64,000 nucleotides of DNA from Dryas octopetala. Taxonomy: Eukaryota; Streptophyta; Magnoliopsida; Rosales; Rosaceae. Shown one piece after another: positions 26,219-37,689 of this stretch. The stretch is from positions 14,730,835 through 14,794,834 of the forward strand of contig OY992832.1 of NCBI GenBank assembly GCA_963921425.1, given 5' to 3'. The notes under the pieces are model-generated. The model saw only the letters and a program-made list of their open reading frames with translations. It was not told where the DNA came from and ran no database searches. The position numbers and the translations under genes are program-made. The stretch's first letter is position 1, and the number at the start of each line of letters is the position of its first letter.

Positions 26219-26742
26219 TAAGTTATAAGTAACTCATAGAGTCATGGGATTAGTGGCCTGGCCTCCAATAAATCCAAGCAGGAAAAAAACTGAAATAAAC
26301 GGCAAGTCGTTCATAGGTGGCGGCAAGTCGTTTATGTAAACGTTGACCTGACTTCCTTTTCTCCCTCTAAAATCCCGGGAACCAAACAGTTTAGATTGAC
26401 TGGTCCGGACGGAAATAGAAGCATTGGGGTTTTAGGCCTTGACAGACGGAGAGAATCCCGAACCAGTCCTCTCCACTTCTCCAGTCTATCTCCTAGTAAG
26501 CCCAATCAAATTTTCTTCTGACTATGCAAATCAGTATGATATAATTTTTGAGACATTTTATTTCCACTAACAAAATGGTTTTGCGGAAGTCCAATTACCA
26601 AAACAAAATTTTGATTTCGATGGTTTAAAAGAATTTGGTTTTTGCTGAGATTTGAAGGGGCTCTGAGTTTAAACCCTTTGCTCAATCTCTGCAAAACCCA
26701 ACAAAAAAAATCATCAAAACCAATAGTTTGGCCAATACAATC

Positions 26743-27846
26743 ATGTGGGTCTCTGCAAAACCTTCGTTTTCCAACACATTTCTCTCAAACCCAAACCCCC
26801 TTTTGTCCCAAACCTCATGCCAAAGTCTTCGTTCTCGATCTTCACCAACCCCATCATCAATCCACTGTGGTCTGCGTGAACTCCGAGTGCGAATTGATTC
26901 CATAAAGAGTACCCTGAAGATCACCGAAGCCATGAAGCTCGTGGCGGCCGCCAGGGTCCGAAGAGCCCAAGAAGCAGTCATCAATGGCCGACCCTTTTCC
27001 GAGACCCTGGTGGAGGTCTTGTACGACATCAATGAGCAGCTTCAAGGTGAAGCCATTGATGTCCCTCTGACAAATGTTAGACCCGTCAAGAAAGTTGCCC
27101 TTGTGGTCATTACCAGCGACCGAGGTCTCTGTGGTGGTTTCAACAACGCAGTGACCAAAAAGGCTCAGACCCGAATCTCCGAATTGAAGAATATGGGGTT
27201 GGATCTCACTTTGATCAGCGTTGGCAAGAAGGGTAACTCTTATTTTTTGCGTCGGCCTGATGTTAATGTTGATAGGTGTATTGAAGGAGGCGCATTTCCA
27301 ACAGCAAAAGAGGCTCAGGCCATTGCTGACGATGTGTTTTCGCTGTTTGTTAGCGAAGAGGTTGATAAAGTTGAGCTTGTGTACACTAAATTCGTGTCAT
27401 TAGTGAGGTCCGAGCCGGTTATTCATACATTGCTCCCGTTGTCACCGAGAGGGGAGGCTCTTGATGTGAATGGGAATTGCGTTGATGCAATGGCGGATGA
27501 GTTCTTTAGGCTGACAACTAAGGAAGGCAAACTGACTGTGGAGAGGGATGGTGTGAAGAAAAAGGGAAAAGGGTTCTCACCGCTAATGGAGTTCGAACAA
27601 GACCCTGCTCAGATTCTTGATGCCATGTTGCCTCTCTACTTGAACAGTCAGATTTTGAAGGCATTGCAGGAATCAATAGCTAGTGAGCTCGCGGCGAGGA
27701 TGAATGCTATGAGTAACGCAACGGACAATGCAGTTGATTTGAAGAAGACTCTTTTGAATGCTTACAATCGGAAACGACAGGAAAAAATTACAGGGGAGAT
27801 ATTGGAGATTGTTGCTGGAGCTGAGGCACTGAGAGATGTTGAGTAA
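26743..27846 (+). CDS. Chloroplast ATP synthase gamma subunit, one redox Cys missing
   Basis: Rotor-shaft gamma subunit of the CF1 ATP synthase. One intronless frame of 367 residues, with a Ser/Pro-rich transit peptide to about residue 40. The mature part starts near GLRELRVRIDSIKSTLKI, with TEAMKLVAAARVRRAQ and SDRGLCGGFNNAVTKKAQ, and the conserved C-terminal helix (LYLNSQILKALQESIASEL, MNAMSNATDNA). The plant regulatory insert is present (NGNCVDAMADEFFRLTTKEG), but the first of the two disulfide cysteines is Leu240 (CTT, 27460-27462); only Cys246 (27478-27480) remains. The usual motif is CDxxGxC. The thioredoxin-controlled disulfide therefore cannot form. It is probably a paralogue akin to Arabidopsis ATPC2 rather than the main ATPC1; that assignment is inference. 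I start at ATG 26743, since the upstream in-frame codons include no ATG. Confidence 0.92.
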   Translation: MWVSAKPSFSNTFLSNPNPLLSQTSCQSLRSRSSPTPSSIHCGLRELRVRIDSIKSTLKITEAMKLVAAARVRRAQEAVINGRPFSETLVEVLYDINEQLQGEAIDVPLTNVRPVKKVALVVITSDRGLCGGFNNAVTKKAQTRISELKNMGLDLTLISVGKKGNSYFLRRPDVNVDRCIEGGAFPTAKEAQAIADDVFSLFVSEEVDKVELVYTKFVSLVRSEPVIHTLLPLSPRGEALDVNGNCVDAMADEFFRLTTKEGKLTVERDGVKKKGKGFSPLMEFEQDPAQILDAMLPLYLNSQILKALQESIASELAARMNAMSNATDNAVDLKKTLLNAYNRKRQEKITGEILEIVAGAEALRDVE

Positions 27847-30800
27847 TCTCAGGACTTTTCCTCTTATTGTACTTTTTCATTTTTGTGCCATATTCTTCAC
27901 GGTGAAAGTTTTGTGACTCACTCATTAGTCAACATATGCTAGTGCAAAAGCATCATTAGCTAGAGAGTTAATTGTAATGAATTACTGATAGCCTGAGTTC
28001 CATATTAAAAACTAGATCATGAAATTGAGAAAGATATCCCATTCTTGTTCTAACAGTATGGTGCAATTTCTTCCTGTGTTGGATCATTTTCTTTTAACCA
28101 ATGATTGATAATGCATTGCTGGTAGGCAGTACAAATTTGTTATTGATTTCACACTAATTATTTACACAAACCCTTTTCATTAAAAGAAAAAGAGATGGTT
28201 TTTCCTGGTATTTGTGATTTAGAATTATAGTTGTGTTGATTCTTGGTCAGGACTGGATTGGAGGCTTCCTTAGTTCCTTGTGGATAATTAATTTTCATCT
28301 GCCACTTCTCTGGAAAAACTGGTTCATTTGAAAGATTCTTACTTAGGTTTATCACTTGGAAATTAGGCTAGCACTCCTGTGGCTAGATTTTGGCATTTGA
28401 ATGTCCAAATTCAAAATCATGAATTCTGGTTCTTCCATAGATGTATTAGTTTCTTCCATGTTTCTAAATTGTTTCCATACACTAATGGGGAAAATTGATA
28501 GCAATTTAGGCTTGCTTGGTGAAGGACTCAATCAGGAAGTTGTAGTTCTGATTTCCTCAATAAAAAAAATAAAAATAAAAAATAAAAAAATAAAAAAAAA
28601 GCAAAAAGAAAATAAAGAAAGAGAAACTTGTAGTTCTGTAGAAAATCACAACACACTTGATGGTGACTCGACATATATTGAAGCGAAGAAGGTGTCTAAA
28701 GGGGGATAACATAATTAATAGGCAGCTTTCCTCATCCTTCTAATATAAATTACAATGCATAGGCTCCGATGGATTAGGATACATCATTATAACCATTTGT
28801 GAGTCATAGAAACGTAAGAGAAAGTTGCTTATCTTTTTCTTGGTGGAATGCCAAGTCTTGGTATCGGTCTTTTTTTATACTATACTGCTTTGCTGATTGA
28901 AAAAGCCAAAAATTACAACAGGAAAAGTTGTTCCCGAGACTCAAAATTGACAGCAGAACAAAATGGTCTAGATTAAGGTTTGAACAAATTAACGGTGTTA
29001 ATTAGAGTGTTGGCTGCATACTTTAGGAGAGATTCTTGCGTGTGCCGGACACACACGAGGTCTGAGACTCACCATAAACAGTGAGTTCTACATCCATTCT
29101 TGTGAGAACTAGCATAGTATGGAAAAATTGTTTAATACAGTTGTTTTATACAAAGTTACAAACTCCTCTCTCACACTCTACCCTTCACATGCTACTCATG
29201 CGACCATTTTGTAAGCGGAAGTATGCAAAGATTTCTCCATGGGGCGGCGGACATATACAATTTTTTGCTCTTTTAGGACCCACTGCATACTTTACGGCCA
29301 TAATGCATTGCACAACTTGAATCTGGTCTGTCATATTAATAAAAATTCATGGATTCTTTGCTAAGATTCTCCTTGTTTTTTAAGTAATCTTAGAGGTTGA
29401 ATCAGTGAAAGCATTGGAAAATTGTTTCTGTCTTTGACATGCAACTTGATAGCCAAATACGTTGAATGGCGGCTTCTCAACATTGCATGTGGGTCACATT
29501 GCTGGACAACAGGACCTTCCAAAACTAGATTTCCCTTTCAATCGCCAATTTTGTCTTGATCCTGGTCATTTCTTCAGTGCATGCATCACTTTTTTCACCC
29601 CTAAACGGCTGAAAATTTTCCATAACTGTATCAAAATTATTCTTTGAATCTCTCTCTCTTTTTAAGGATAGTTTTTATATGTTTATAATATGATTTGCAT
29701 GCTTTGTTTACCTTTAGAAAAAATCTGATGTGCATATCTCTTTTCTCTTTGATTTGATTTTTTTATGTTTCTCTTTTCACTTTTTGTCTTTTCTTCTGAA
29801 TTTTAACACCTTCTCTGTGTGCTGTTAAAATCAAGCTTGGATTACCATTTGCACTGCTTTTTCTTTATCATTTAACTATTTATGTAACCCAAGATAAATT
29901 TGGTTGGATATATAACAAGAGATTAGGGATATAGTCATGGGTTGTAAACTTAGTTAAAATGGTATTCTCTTTCATTACAGAATTAGTATAAGACCCAAAA
30001 TGGGAAGTAACATGTTTTCTGAATTTAACATGTGCATGGCTGCCCCAAGCAGGCTTGAAAAAAATGTGAACCAAATCTGAGAAGCAACAGAAGGCAGAGA
30101 AACTTATTTGTTTATTAGGATATTGTTGTATTATACCCCCACGTTTGCAAGAAACTATTAAAATGAGATGATAACAAATCTGTGCTCCATTCTCAAATCC
30201 AAGTGGGCTTAAAGGAAAGGCTCCACTACTTAGAACTAATCAATTCAGCATCCCTCATTCCTTGTCTGTCATTAGTTGTTTGCATCTTTTTCTTCTTCTT
30301 AAGGGACTCTCTCTCTTTCGACCAAAAAAAAAAAAAGGGACTCTCTCTCTCTAAATAGGAAATAGCATCACCTGGGAATATCCTACTGGCCAGATTAGTT
30401 TACAAAGAAAATTTTTATTTTTCTTATTTAAAAATTTTGGGGTGTGCTAACAATTTACAAAGTTAATAAAAAAGATCTTATTCACTGGGTTTTTTCACCT
30501 TTCTTCTTCGAAAGTCAGATTTCCGGGGACTAAAAGTAATATACATAAAAAACCATCAATTTGGAGATCTACAAAAGGCAGGTCTGTCTTATTCATGTCA
30601 CTTTTCACTGCCCTTACGTTCCTGTGGCTGCTTGGGTTCTCCATAAAATCTACCGGAAGTGGGACTTCCTCAAGCACCCCAGGTAAGACCTTGTTTACAA
30701 GAAATAGGATTCTTGTCAAAACCATTGTCTTCACTCTTCCTTATGCTCTTAAGTTCTGGGAAAAGAAAAGAAAACCATCTAAAATAAATTCTCTCTTAAC

Positions 30801-31088
30801 CAAATTTCCTTTCCCATGTTGCAGATACCCCTTTGGAATCTTGGGAAAGTTGTGGTGCTTGGTGGTTCTCAATCAGAGAAAGGTAGATTCTTATTTCCCT
30901 CTACTGAAACACCTTTTGATGGGTATTATTGCTGTTGGGTATTTGTATGGTATCTTGTTGAGTAATCTTAAGAATCTCTCCAACTTGTATTCAATTTTTG
31001 GTATAACAATTTCTTTGGACTTGAGATGATCCACATCTAAAATTCTGGCCTCTATCAAATGTTTTTGCCAATAGGTAGTCAATCACCA
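27847..31088. other. Intergenic region, 3.2 kb
   Basis: A+T-rich, with an A-rich tract at 28561-28620 and short CT runs near 30300-30350. Nearer the S40 gene, exon-like segments occur: a donor follows about 30682 (ccccag/gtaaga), and a segment at about 30824-30882 is bounded by gttgcag and aaag/gtag. They could be 5' UTR exons of the S40 gene, ending at the acceptor near 31074. That is speculative. Confidence 0.4.
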
Positions 31089-31691
31089 ATGGAGCATAGG
31101 AATGGCCTATTAAGGCAGGGCAGTGGGGTTTGGAGGTCCTTGAGAGATGGGGACTTTGAGGAACAGGATGTTTGGGATGTTATAAAAGATAGAAATAATT
31201 CTGGTGCCATGGTTGGTAGATCCAAGGAATCCTCTGTTTCAGTGCCAAGAAACCTCCCAACTGCTGCAAGAATGATACCAAAAGGTAGCAGTAACAATTA
31301 TGTTAGTGGTAGTAGCTGTAGCAGCAGCAATAACACTCACCATGAAGCCAAAATTGTGCAACAATCAGCACCTGTCAACATTCCTGACTGGTCAAAAGCA
31401 TATGGCCAGAAACCAAAGAAGGTCTCCAAGAATGGCTCATGGCATATTGATTGTGATGATGCTGATGATGATGATGAATTTGGGAATGATGGTGGGGATA
31501 GTGATGAGGGTGAGGAGGAGGACTATGATTCAAAGGTACCCCCACATGAATTTATTTCCAGGAGGCTTGCAAGGAGTCAGATTTCTTCTTTTTCTGTTTT
31601 TGAAGGTGCTGGGAGGACCCTCAAAGGGAGGGACCTTAGCAAAGTGAGGAATGCTGTTTTGACAAAAACTGGCTTCCTTGAATCATTATGA
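31089..31691 (+). CDS. Senescence regulator S40 / DUF584 family protein
   Basis: Single-exon coding region of 200 residues. It carries both S40-family hallmarks: the N-terminal block SGVWRSLRDGDFEEQDVWDV (residues about 12-31) and the C-terminal block GRTLKGRDLSKVRNAVLTKT. Between them lie a Ser/Asn-rich stretch and a strongly acidic run (DCDDADDDDEFGND, then DSDEGEEEDYD). S40 proteins are small, mostly nuclear plant proteins induced in leaf senescence and stress; their biochemical function is not established. I chose ATG 31089, the Met beginning the family's conserved N-terminus. An in-frame ATG at 31059 lies upstream of a likely splice acceptor (caatag at about 31074). Confidence 0.88.
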   Translation: MEHRNGLLRQGSGVWRSLRDGDFEEQDVWDVIKDRNNSGAMVGRSKESSVSVPRNLPTAARMIPKGSSNNYVSGSSCSSSNNTHHEAKIVQQSAPVNIPDWSKAYGQKPKKVSKNGSWHIDCDDADDDDEFGNDGGDSDEGEEEDYDSKVPPHEFISRRLARSQISSFSVFEGAGRTLKGRDLSKVRNAVLTKTGFLESL

Positions 31692-33969
31692 TTCATAGGT
31701 CTCATGCAAGCATGATAGAATTGTTATTGTCATGTTATGTATAGAGGGTTGTGAATTGTGATGGTTGCTTGTAGTTAATGTTTAAGGTGTAAGAAATCCA
31801 ATTGTAGTTTGTAGAATTGCCATGAATTCATCTCCCCTTTCACAATGTGCTTTAATTGCCTTAAATTCATCATAGCATAACTCCATGCACTTCAAGGAGT
31901 TGCTGTGATTTATTTTCTGAGAGAAAACATGATTTTAAATTTAGCCATTTAAGGAGAAGGCCTTTAGCGGAACACGATGTATATGCCTCCTTCTCACGAT
32001 CTTCCCATCATATGCATCGTCCAATTGCAACATGCCAACATATAATGGAGAGATGTGAGAGAGAGATGTATACGACCGTCCCACTCTAAAACTTCTAGGA
32101 TTGTCAAGAAATTTCATTTTCCACAAAATGAAAAAATCAGTAATGTCAGAACTAAAATGATAAAAATCAGCACTGCCTTTATCAAGTACTCAAGCATCTT
32201 CATGGATAGTGGATGGTGGACCACAGAGCCATACATCAGTGACTCATTTACAGTATCATATCATACTGCTGCTAGCATTATGTTGTAATCCCCTTTAGTT
32301 CCTCACTACTGTCCCTAATGGATGTGGCCAAAATTGTGGCCAAAATTGACTCATATCATATATATTCATTTTACTGGGTTGGACCCAAAGAAAAAATGAT
32401 CTTTATTTAATTAAGTATGGTTAGGTGGGCACTTGTAGCCGTGGGCATGACATATTAGAAAATTCCACGTACATTGTCCAGACCAAAACAAACAGAGACA
32501 TCACATTCAGCCCAATAAATGCTCTATTGGTGATTTTGTAATAATTAAAACAAAACAACTACTGTGTTAGCAATAACTCATTCTATAATCTCTCTAAAAC
32601 AAGTACCCTTTACTGGGCCACATCCACATGGGTAAAGCGCTTTAACCTTTCAATGCACCCAATTATTGTCACTGCATGCCCTGCCTCCTAAACCATATGG
32701 AAGAAGAGGACCTCACCACACAGCAGAGTTTGGGGACTGAAAGAGACCTGTTACCAACTTCATGCTATTACTTAATTAATCTCTTTCTTTTCTTCTGATT
32801 GTGTTTTTTGTTAAAACAAATGCTTGAATCTCTTTCAACTCATACTGTTCCTCTCTAGAAAATATCAATTTCTGACCTGCCTAGCTACAAAACAAGTTTC
32901 CTTGGGCTTTCTTAATTATTTTCTTTGCTCCCAAATAATCCCAATCATGCTTTTAACTGTTTAGTCAGTGTACCTCTTTTGACCTTTGGGCTATGACCAA
33001 GTGTTGTGTATTCATTTCCTAACTTTAACAGCCCCCACCCTTGTAAGCTTGTGAACTGGTCACTGGTCAGTACTTGTTTCTCAAATACCACTTTTTTTAT
33101 CTAAAGTATATTGTTTTTCTTTAGTCTTTACCAAGATAGCAATTTGGCTGTAGTTAGTTTGTATTCAGTTCAGGTTATTTTCATACTTTTCATTGCTGAT
33201 CTTGGTGTTTTTCAGTTCTTATTTATTTTATGCAGCATAACTAATTAACTATGGTCATTGACATTGCTTTTTTTTTTTTTTTTGGCCAAGGACATTGCTT
33301 ATCTTAATTAAAAGCATTATATATATATATAAGGGGGACAATAATCCGGCCACCTACTTTCAAATACCCCTTTTGGAATATAGAATCCCAAATGTTCTGC
33401 CTTAAAGTTCTGCAATAAAAACAAATTGATAAAGCTTTACATGTCACTTGGAGAAGAATATATGTATGCATGTTTACCATGGGACATTATATAAAAAGTT
33501 AAAAACAAACTTAGCAGCCAAATGTAGATTAGTGCGCTACATACTCACTCAGCGACAAAACTTGTGTATTTGTACCATATATATTATAGTAATGCTCTTC
33601 CTTTTTTATCTTTTATCTATTATTTTTTGCCTAAACTTTACAGCATTGGTATGTCGACATACATATTAATTATTAAGATAGGAAAGCCAAGTTTCTCTTT
33701 TCAACCAGATTTCTGTTTTTTTTTTTTTTTGGGTTTCCAATTGAGCCCCAAAAGTTTAGAAGACTGTAAATTATTAATTGATACATAATTAATGATAGGA
33801 TCTCCATTAATAAAAAATTATCTATTTACATCAATCAACGATTATCAATTCTCATAACTAAAATCTAGTATCTTTGCTTACTCTTGAACTTGTTAAGCCC
33901 ACCATTTTACCAAAAAAAAAAAAATCTAGCATTTTGTCTCCTTGTATTGTTGTATGAATAATTTCAACG
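31692..33969. other. Intergenic region, 2.3 kb
   Basis: A+T-rich, with poly-T near 33270-33283 and a short TA repeat near 33320-33331. The open frames here are short and A/T-driven. I see no gene. Confidence 0.5.
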
Positions 33970-34629
33970 TCAAAGGTCCAAGACATTAAGAAAGCTAGAA
34001 ATTACTTCAAACTTTCTAGGCTTTCTTTCATGGAAATATTCTAATTCCTTGAGTGCCAAACTTCTTAGCTCCTTCACCACTTCCATTGATTCCATCTCTT
34101 TTCCCCAAACTCTATTTAAAATTGCTTGTATCATCCCCACACAAATAAAATATCTTCTCAACTTCTCTATTTCCTCCTCACTTCCCCCTCCTAGTGGCTA
34201 GTATTGCCCCACACGCGTGTAACCCACCTTCCTTCTTTCCACACGTGTACATGTACATGTAGTTTGATTGGTTACAGACTTACAGTCTTACAGAGCAATA
34301 GCATCTTACCGCACGTGTGATCTCTATCCGGGTCCGAATTGTCTTGGGCCGGGTCAGCTGACTTGGCCAACAACTCGTACCCAAATGGAAATATCCGACA
34401 TGCTGGACCCTGGGCCTGTCTAATGGCAGGTGCTCATGAGTGAAGGCTGCTGCATGCATGAGGTGCAAAGCAGCTGCTGCAGCGATGGCTTTTGAGACAT
34501 TTTCATCATCACATGTGATATACAAGATAACGATGGACGGTTACGATCATCTGACCGAGACAGATTATGTCCCTTTGGGCTTGGGTTGGTGTACGTACAT
34601 GGGAATGACATTATGACAGCTGCAGCCAT
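33970..34629 (-). pseudogene. GGPP synthase small subunit (GGR/SSU) pseudogene
   Basis: Decayed relative of the non-catalytic small subunit of heterodimeric geranylgeranyl diphosphate synthase, a plastid protein that steers prenyl-chain production. In minus-strand order: a start-like ATG at 34629; then ALHLMHAAAFTHEHLPLDRP (about 34362-34480), a family hallmark; in another frame FPFGYELLAKSADPAQDNSD (about 34325-34400); then IEITRAV; near 34200-34240 KKEGG-LHACGAIL; then GGGSEEEIEKLRRY; and, from 34161, VGMIQAILNR, VVKELRSLALKELEYF and KFEVISSFL. The pieces lie in different frames and blocks are missing (for example the expected LLTGDG region), so it cannot encode a full protein. Functional family members are intronless, so lack of introns does not prove retroposition. 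Confidence 0.75.
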
Positions 34630-36488
34630 AGCTAGCTAGAGAGGTTTAAGGAAGAAAAAAAGCAACAAGTGGAGGGTGTGGGGTGAGGCTTGAAAGGAAG
34701 TTGAGGGACACATATACAAATTCAATAGGAGAGGGATCAGATCAGAGGTTTCTTTTCATTTTCATCTACATTGTTCATGGCATATTAAATTGCCTATTTG
34801 TCATTCAACTACGTGTGGGTCCCCCATTGGTTACATAATCACACCTGATAAGGTGCATGTTTGTTGTGCACCATGTATAGGGGTCCATTAAGGTCTTATT
34901 TTAAAGTGCATGCAGGAATATTAATTAGAGTTAATTATAGTAATAGTAAAGGAGTAAAATTTCGAACTTCACATAAATTTTGATGAAAATTTTGAAAAAT
35001 TTTAAATTTCGACAAAAATTAGACATAAACGACAAAAATTATTATTAAAATACGAAAATTTTGAATGAAACTTTCTCATATGTTTATTTAACATATTATC
35101 TACTATATTTATAAAAAATAATTGAAGAAACCTAATTATATAATAGGTTTCATGTTATATAAGATGAATATAATGCGCGCTGAAGACAAATACTATTAAA
35201 TAACATTAGTATATTCTTTATACTCTATAATCTATACATTAAATCTTATATACTTTATATATCCTAATATTCTTTATACTCTGTAATCTATATACTAAAC
35301 TCTATATACTCTATAATCTATACTCTATATTGTTTATGATATGATATAAGATATTAGGGTTTAGGTCCTTTAGGGTATTTTTAATTATTTTTTATATAGA
35401 AATATATTAGAGTTTAGAATTTAAAAATAACTAAACGAAGCCTCAAAAGAGCTAGACGAAACCCCAAATTTTTTTTTCTTTCCAAGATAAGGAATATTAC
35501 TATTCATTCATGTTACTATATATTTTTATTAATGTACAAGCATTTAGTAGTTATATTAATCTAGGTTTTCTCTCTTGTTACTTTTAGATTAATTTCTATT
35601 ATTTTTTGTTTTTGACATCTGATTTTCTGGGTGTTGTTAAATTAATCTTTAATTTAGTCTCATAATTTTAAGAAATTAGTTGGTGAAGAGGTTTTTTAAA
35701 TTAATGTTGACCAAATATGGCCATAAGCTCATAAGTTCATAACCTATGTGCTGGCCAAACTACTAAAGATCAACACCCACCAATATCACCTCTAGTAGAT
35801 TAACACGTACCCACCAACTTTTGGCATATGAAGAGTACTAACTTTTTCTTTTTCTTTTTTTCCTTCCTTTCTTTTCTTTTTCTTTCCTTCACTTTCCTTC
35901 CCTTCCCGTGACTCTTCTTCCCTCTTTTCTATGTCTGCTGGGACACTCTCTTCTCTCTCTACTAGTCCCAGCCCATCTCTCTTCTTCCCTCTCATTTCTC
36001 TCTCCCAGCCCTGTCGCGCGCATCTCTTCCTTTTTCTTCCTTCATCCTTCTCCTCTTCCTCCTCTCATTCCCGATCTCTTCTCCTTCCCTCCCCGTTGGC
36101 TGAGTTTATTTTGATTGTTTTTGGACTGTTTTTTACAAGTTTGCTGGGTTTATTTTGGCTGGGTTTGAACGATTTTTTAGAGTGTTGCTGGGTTTGGACT
36201 TTAGACAGAGAAGGAGAAGATCGACGAATAGAGAAGCGATGAGCAAAATTTCGGCAAAATTTCGGCGAAATCTTCACGAAATTTGGACGAATACTTGTTA
36301 AAATTTCCTTACCTCTAAAAAACGAAATTTTATTCCTTGAAAATAGTCTATGAAATATATTCTGAGTATTACTTTAGTTCATAAATTTTATTTTGAAATT
36401 CTAGTCATTTTAAAAAAGTTTGTTACATTTTCCATCTAAAACGTCTATGTGCCTCACACGTGACCCATATTTAAGGGGTATTTTCAGC
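34630..36488. other. A+T-rich intergenic DNA, possible old repeat
   Basis: Very A+T-rich to 35800, then a C/T-rich tract (35850-36090). Near the two sides similar phrases occur inverted (agtaaaatttcgaac near 34953, aaaacgaaattttattcc near 36317), hinting at an old element of about 1.4 kb. Frames in the C/T-rich tract are low-complexity Ser/Leu/Phe and not believable genes. Confidence 0.4.
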
Positions 36489-37170
36489 AAATAGCATTTT
36501 AGATTAGATACTAGTTGAAAAGTCAAACAAAATAATAAAATAAAAGATATTAAAATTTACAAATATTACATCACATGCCACTACAATAAATAAAAAATAT
36601 TACATCACAAATATTACATTAATTTATACTATATTGTATTAAAAAAAAAATCAATCTAATCACAACTTAACTGTGACTATCTTGATAAATTGAAATAGAC
36701 AACTGACACTACTATACTATCTATTATTTTGAGTAAAAGTATTGTTTTAACTTCTATTTATACTATATTGTAGTATAATTTTTCTAAAAATAATTCAATT
36801 AAGTCACAACTTAACTGTAACTGTATCACAACTTTGATGTGACTGTCATTTAGTCACAACTAAATTTGAAGTTGTGAATGTCGTACAGTCACAACTAAAT
36901 GTGAAGTTGAGATTACATTAGCAAATTTTCAATATATATAATATAAAAGCCTCAAGGGCAATTTTGTCAAAACCTTATATATTTTAACTAACACCCATCA
37001 TATTTGGGCCAAAGAACAAAAATGTCAAATAGAAAAGGCTCAAATCAAAGGGGTCAACATATTTGTGACCTAAACTAAAAAACTACATTTAAATTTAGTA
37101 GTTTAATTGAAATATTATATGGTACGTCTTCATGCTATACCAAAAAATTATTAGAATTTGGTATTTAATC

Positions 37171-37478
37171 CTAATTTTCGATCGAAGCTGTCTATTTTCT
37201 AAGTCTCAATTCGAAGATCATCTCTGCAAAAAATTAAACAAATCGAAAATTATTTAACTATTTGGTTAAAGGGTTATCATTTCAAGTTTTTACCAAATCA
37301 CTATGTTAATTAATCTATTTATGCAAGCACAATTAGATGTCTTGTAAGGATGATTCTTATATAAAAAATTAGAAAATAGACGGTTTCGATCATCGAATTA
37401 TAATGCATAGCGAGTCTCATTAGTGATACCTCCTTTTGTGTAAGATGAGATATACCTCAAAGGAATGCCTTTATATAT
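37171..37478. mobile_element. Degenerate foldback MITE in the centre of the large element
   Basis: Contains inverted phrases (gtctattttctaa near 37189-37201, ttagaaaatagac near 37369-37381) and an end-like phrase (gatatacctcaaagga, about 37447-37462) that resembles the inverted end of the MITE at 39950-40334. Phrases like gcaaaaaattaaacaaatcg also match that element. It is probably an older copy of the same family. Confidence 0.45.
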
Positions 37479-37689
37479 ATATATGCTTACACACACATCA
37501 AACCTAAAAAAAATACATCCACATACAAAATATTCAAGCACTTGATGTTTTCTGAAAAAAGAAAAAACAGAAAAAGCACTTAACATTATGTTTTTTTTTT
37601 TTAATTAAACACTGACATAAAATATTATAAAAATATATATTCAACCTAGTAGAATACTTTATAAAATGAGTGGAATAGCATAAAATACT

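Noticed and set aside
30595..31029. 144-codon plus-strand frame upstream of the S40 gene
   Set aside because: It crosses sequences that look like splice donors and acceptors, so 5' UTR exons and introns of the S40 gene are likelier than a separate protein.
35792..36242. Ser/Phe/Leu-rich frames on both strands
   Set aside because: They come from a low-complexity C/T-rich tract, with no conserved motif.
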